A stretch of 64,000 nucleotides of DNA from Chaenocephalus aceratus (Eukaryota > Chordata > Actinopteri > Perciformes > Channichthyidae): positions 1,083,592 to 1,147,591 of the forward strand of contig CM043797.1 of assembly GCA_023974075.1 (NCBI GenBank), in the 5' to 3' direction. Below are positions 62,606 through 64,000 of this stretch, piece after piece (within the stretch, counting starts at the first letter, position 1; every line of letters starts with the position of its first letter). The notes beneath the pieces were generated by a model that saw only the letters and a list, made by a program, of their open reading frames with translations, made no database searches and had not been told where the DNA came from. The position numbers and the translations under genes are program-made.

Positions 62606-64000
<1,395 letters not shown>

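Overview
This is a 64 kb piece of a vertebrate, almost certainly teleost fish, genome. Genes are split by GT-AG introns. The transposon set (Rex1-, Rex3/RTE- and L2-like LINEs, a DIRS retrotransposon, P/THAP9-like, BED-finger hAT, piggyBac-like and Harbinger-like elements) and the many long (AC)n tracts are typical of teleosts.

Two host genes are clear and both lie on the + strand. The 3' half of rsf1 (histone chaperone/remodelling subunit) occupies 477-6215. Its eight visible exons join in frame except for one extra base in the first. The region behind it (6216 to about 10.7 kb) is probably its long 3' UTR. The whole of clns1a (pICln, the Sm-protein assembly chaperone) occupies 13476-27613 in six exons, with one extra base in exon 2. 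In human, RSF1 and CLNS1A are also neighbours in this order and orientation. A GC-rich block with CCAAT boxes and a consensus splice donor at about 47.99-48.29 kb looks like the promoter and non-coding first exon of a third + strand gene. By synteny pak1 is the obvious candidate, but no coding exon is visible.

Everything else is transposon-derived or simple repeat. Clns1a intron 1 holds a Rex1 LINE cut in two by a TTAA-flanked piggyBac-type element. Its intron 3 holds a Harbinger-like element, and intron 4 holds a BED-finger hAT relic, a LINE fragment and an internally deleted hAT. From 29 to 46 kb there are a Rex3/RTE LINE tail, a 929 bp hAT MITE, a decayed P/THAP9-like transposase, an L2 tail, a 4.76 kb DIRS retrotransposon with inverted terminal repeats but no visible tyrosine recombinase, an older DIRS-repeat-like relic turned into a 131 bp tandem array, and a hAT element reduced to its two ends. 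From 49 to 61.5 kb there are a palindromic element with a Harbinger insertion in one arm, a second copy of the 1196 bp hAT element also found in rsf1, a chimeric hAT, and a long-inverted-repeat MITE.

The most informative observations are: the two isolated single-base frameshifts in otherwise intact conserved genes; a 4-nt tandem acceptor in clns1a that would mask one of them; microsatellites abutting splice sites of both genes; the recombinase-less DIRS with its neighbouring tandem array; and about eight transposon insertions whose target-site duplications can be read directly. I found no bacterial-type or defence system. Names rest on remembered family sequence; no database search was run.
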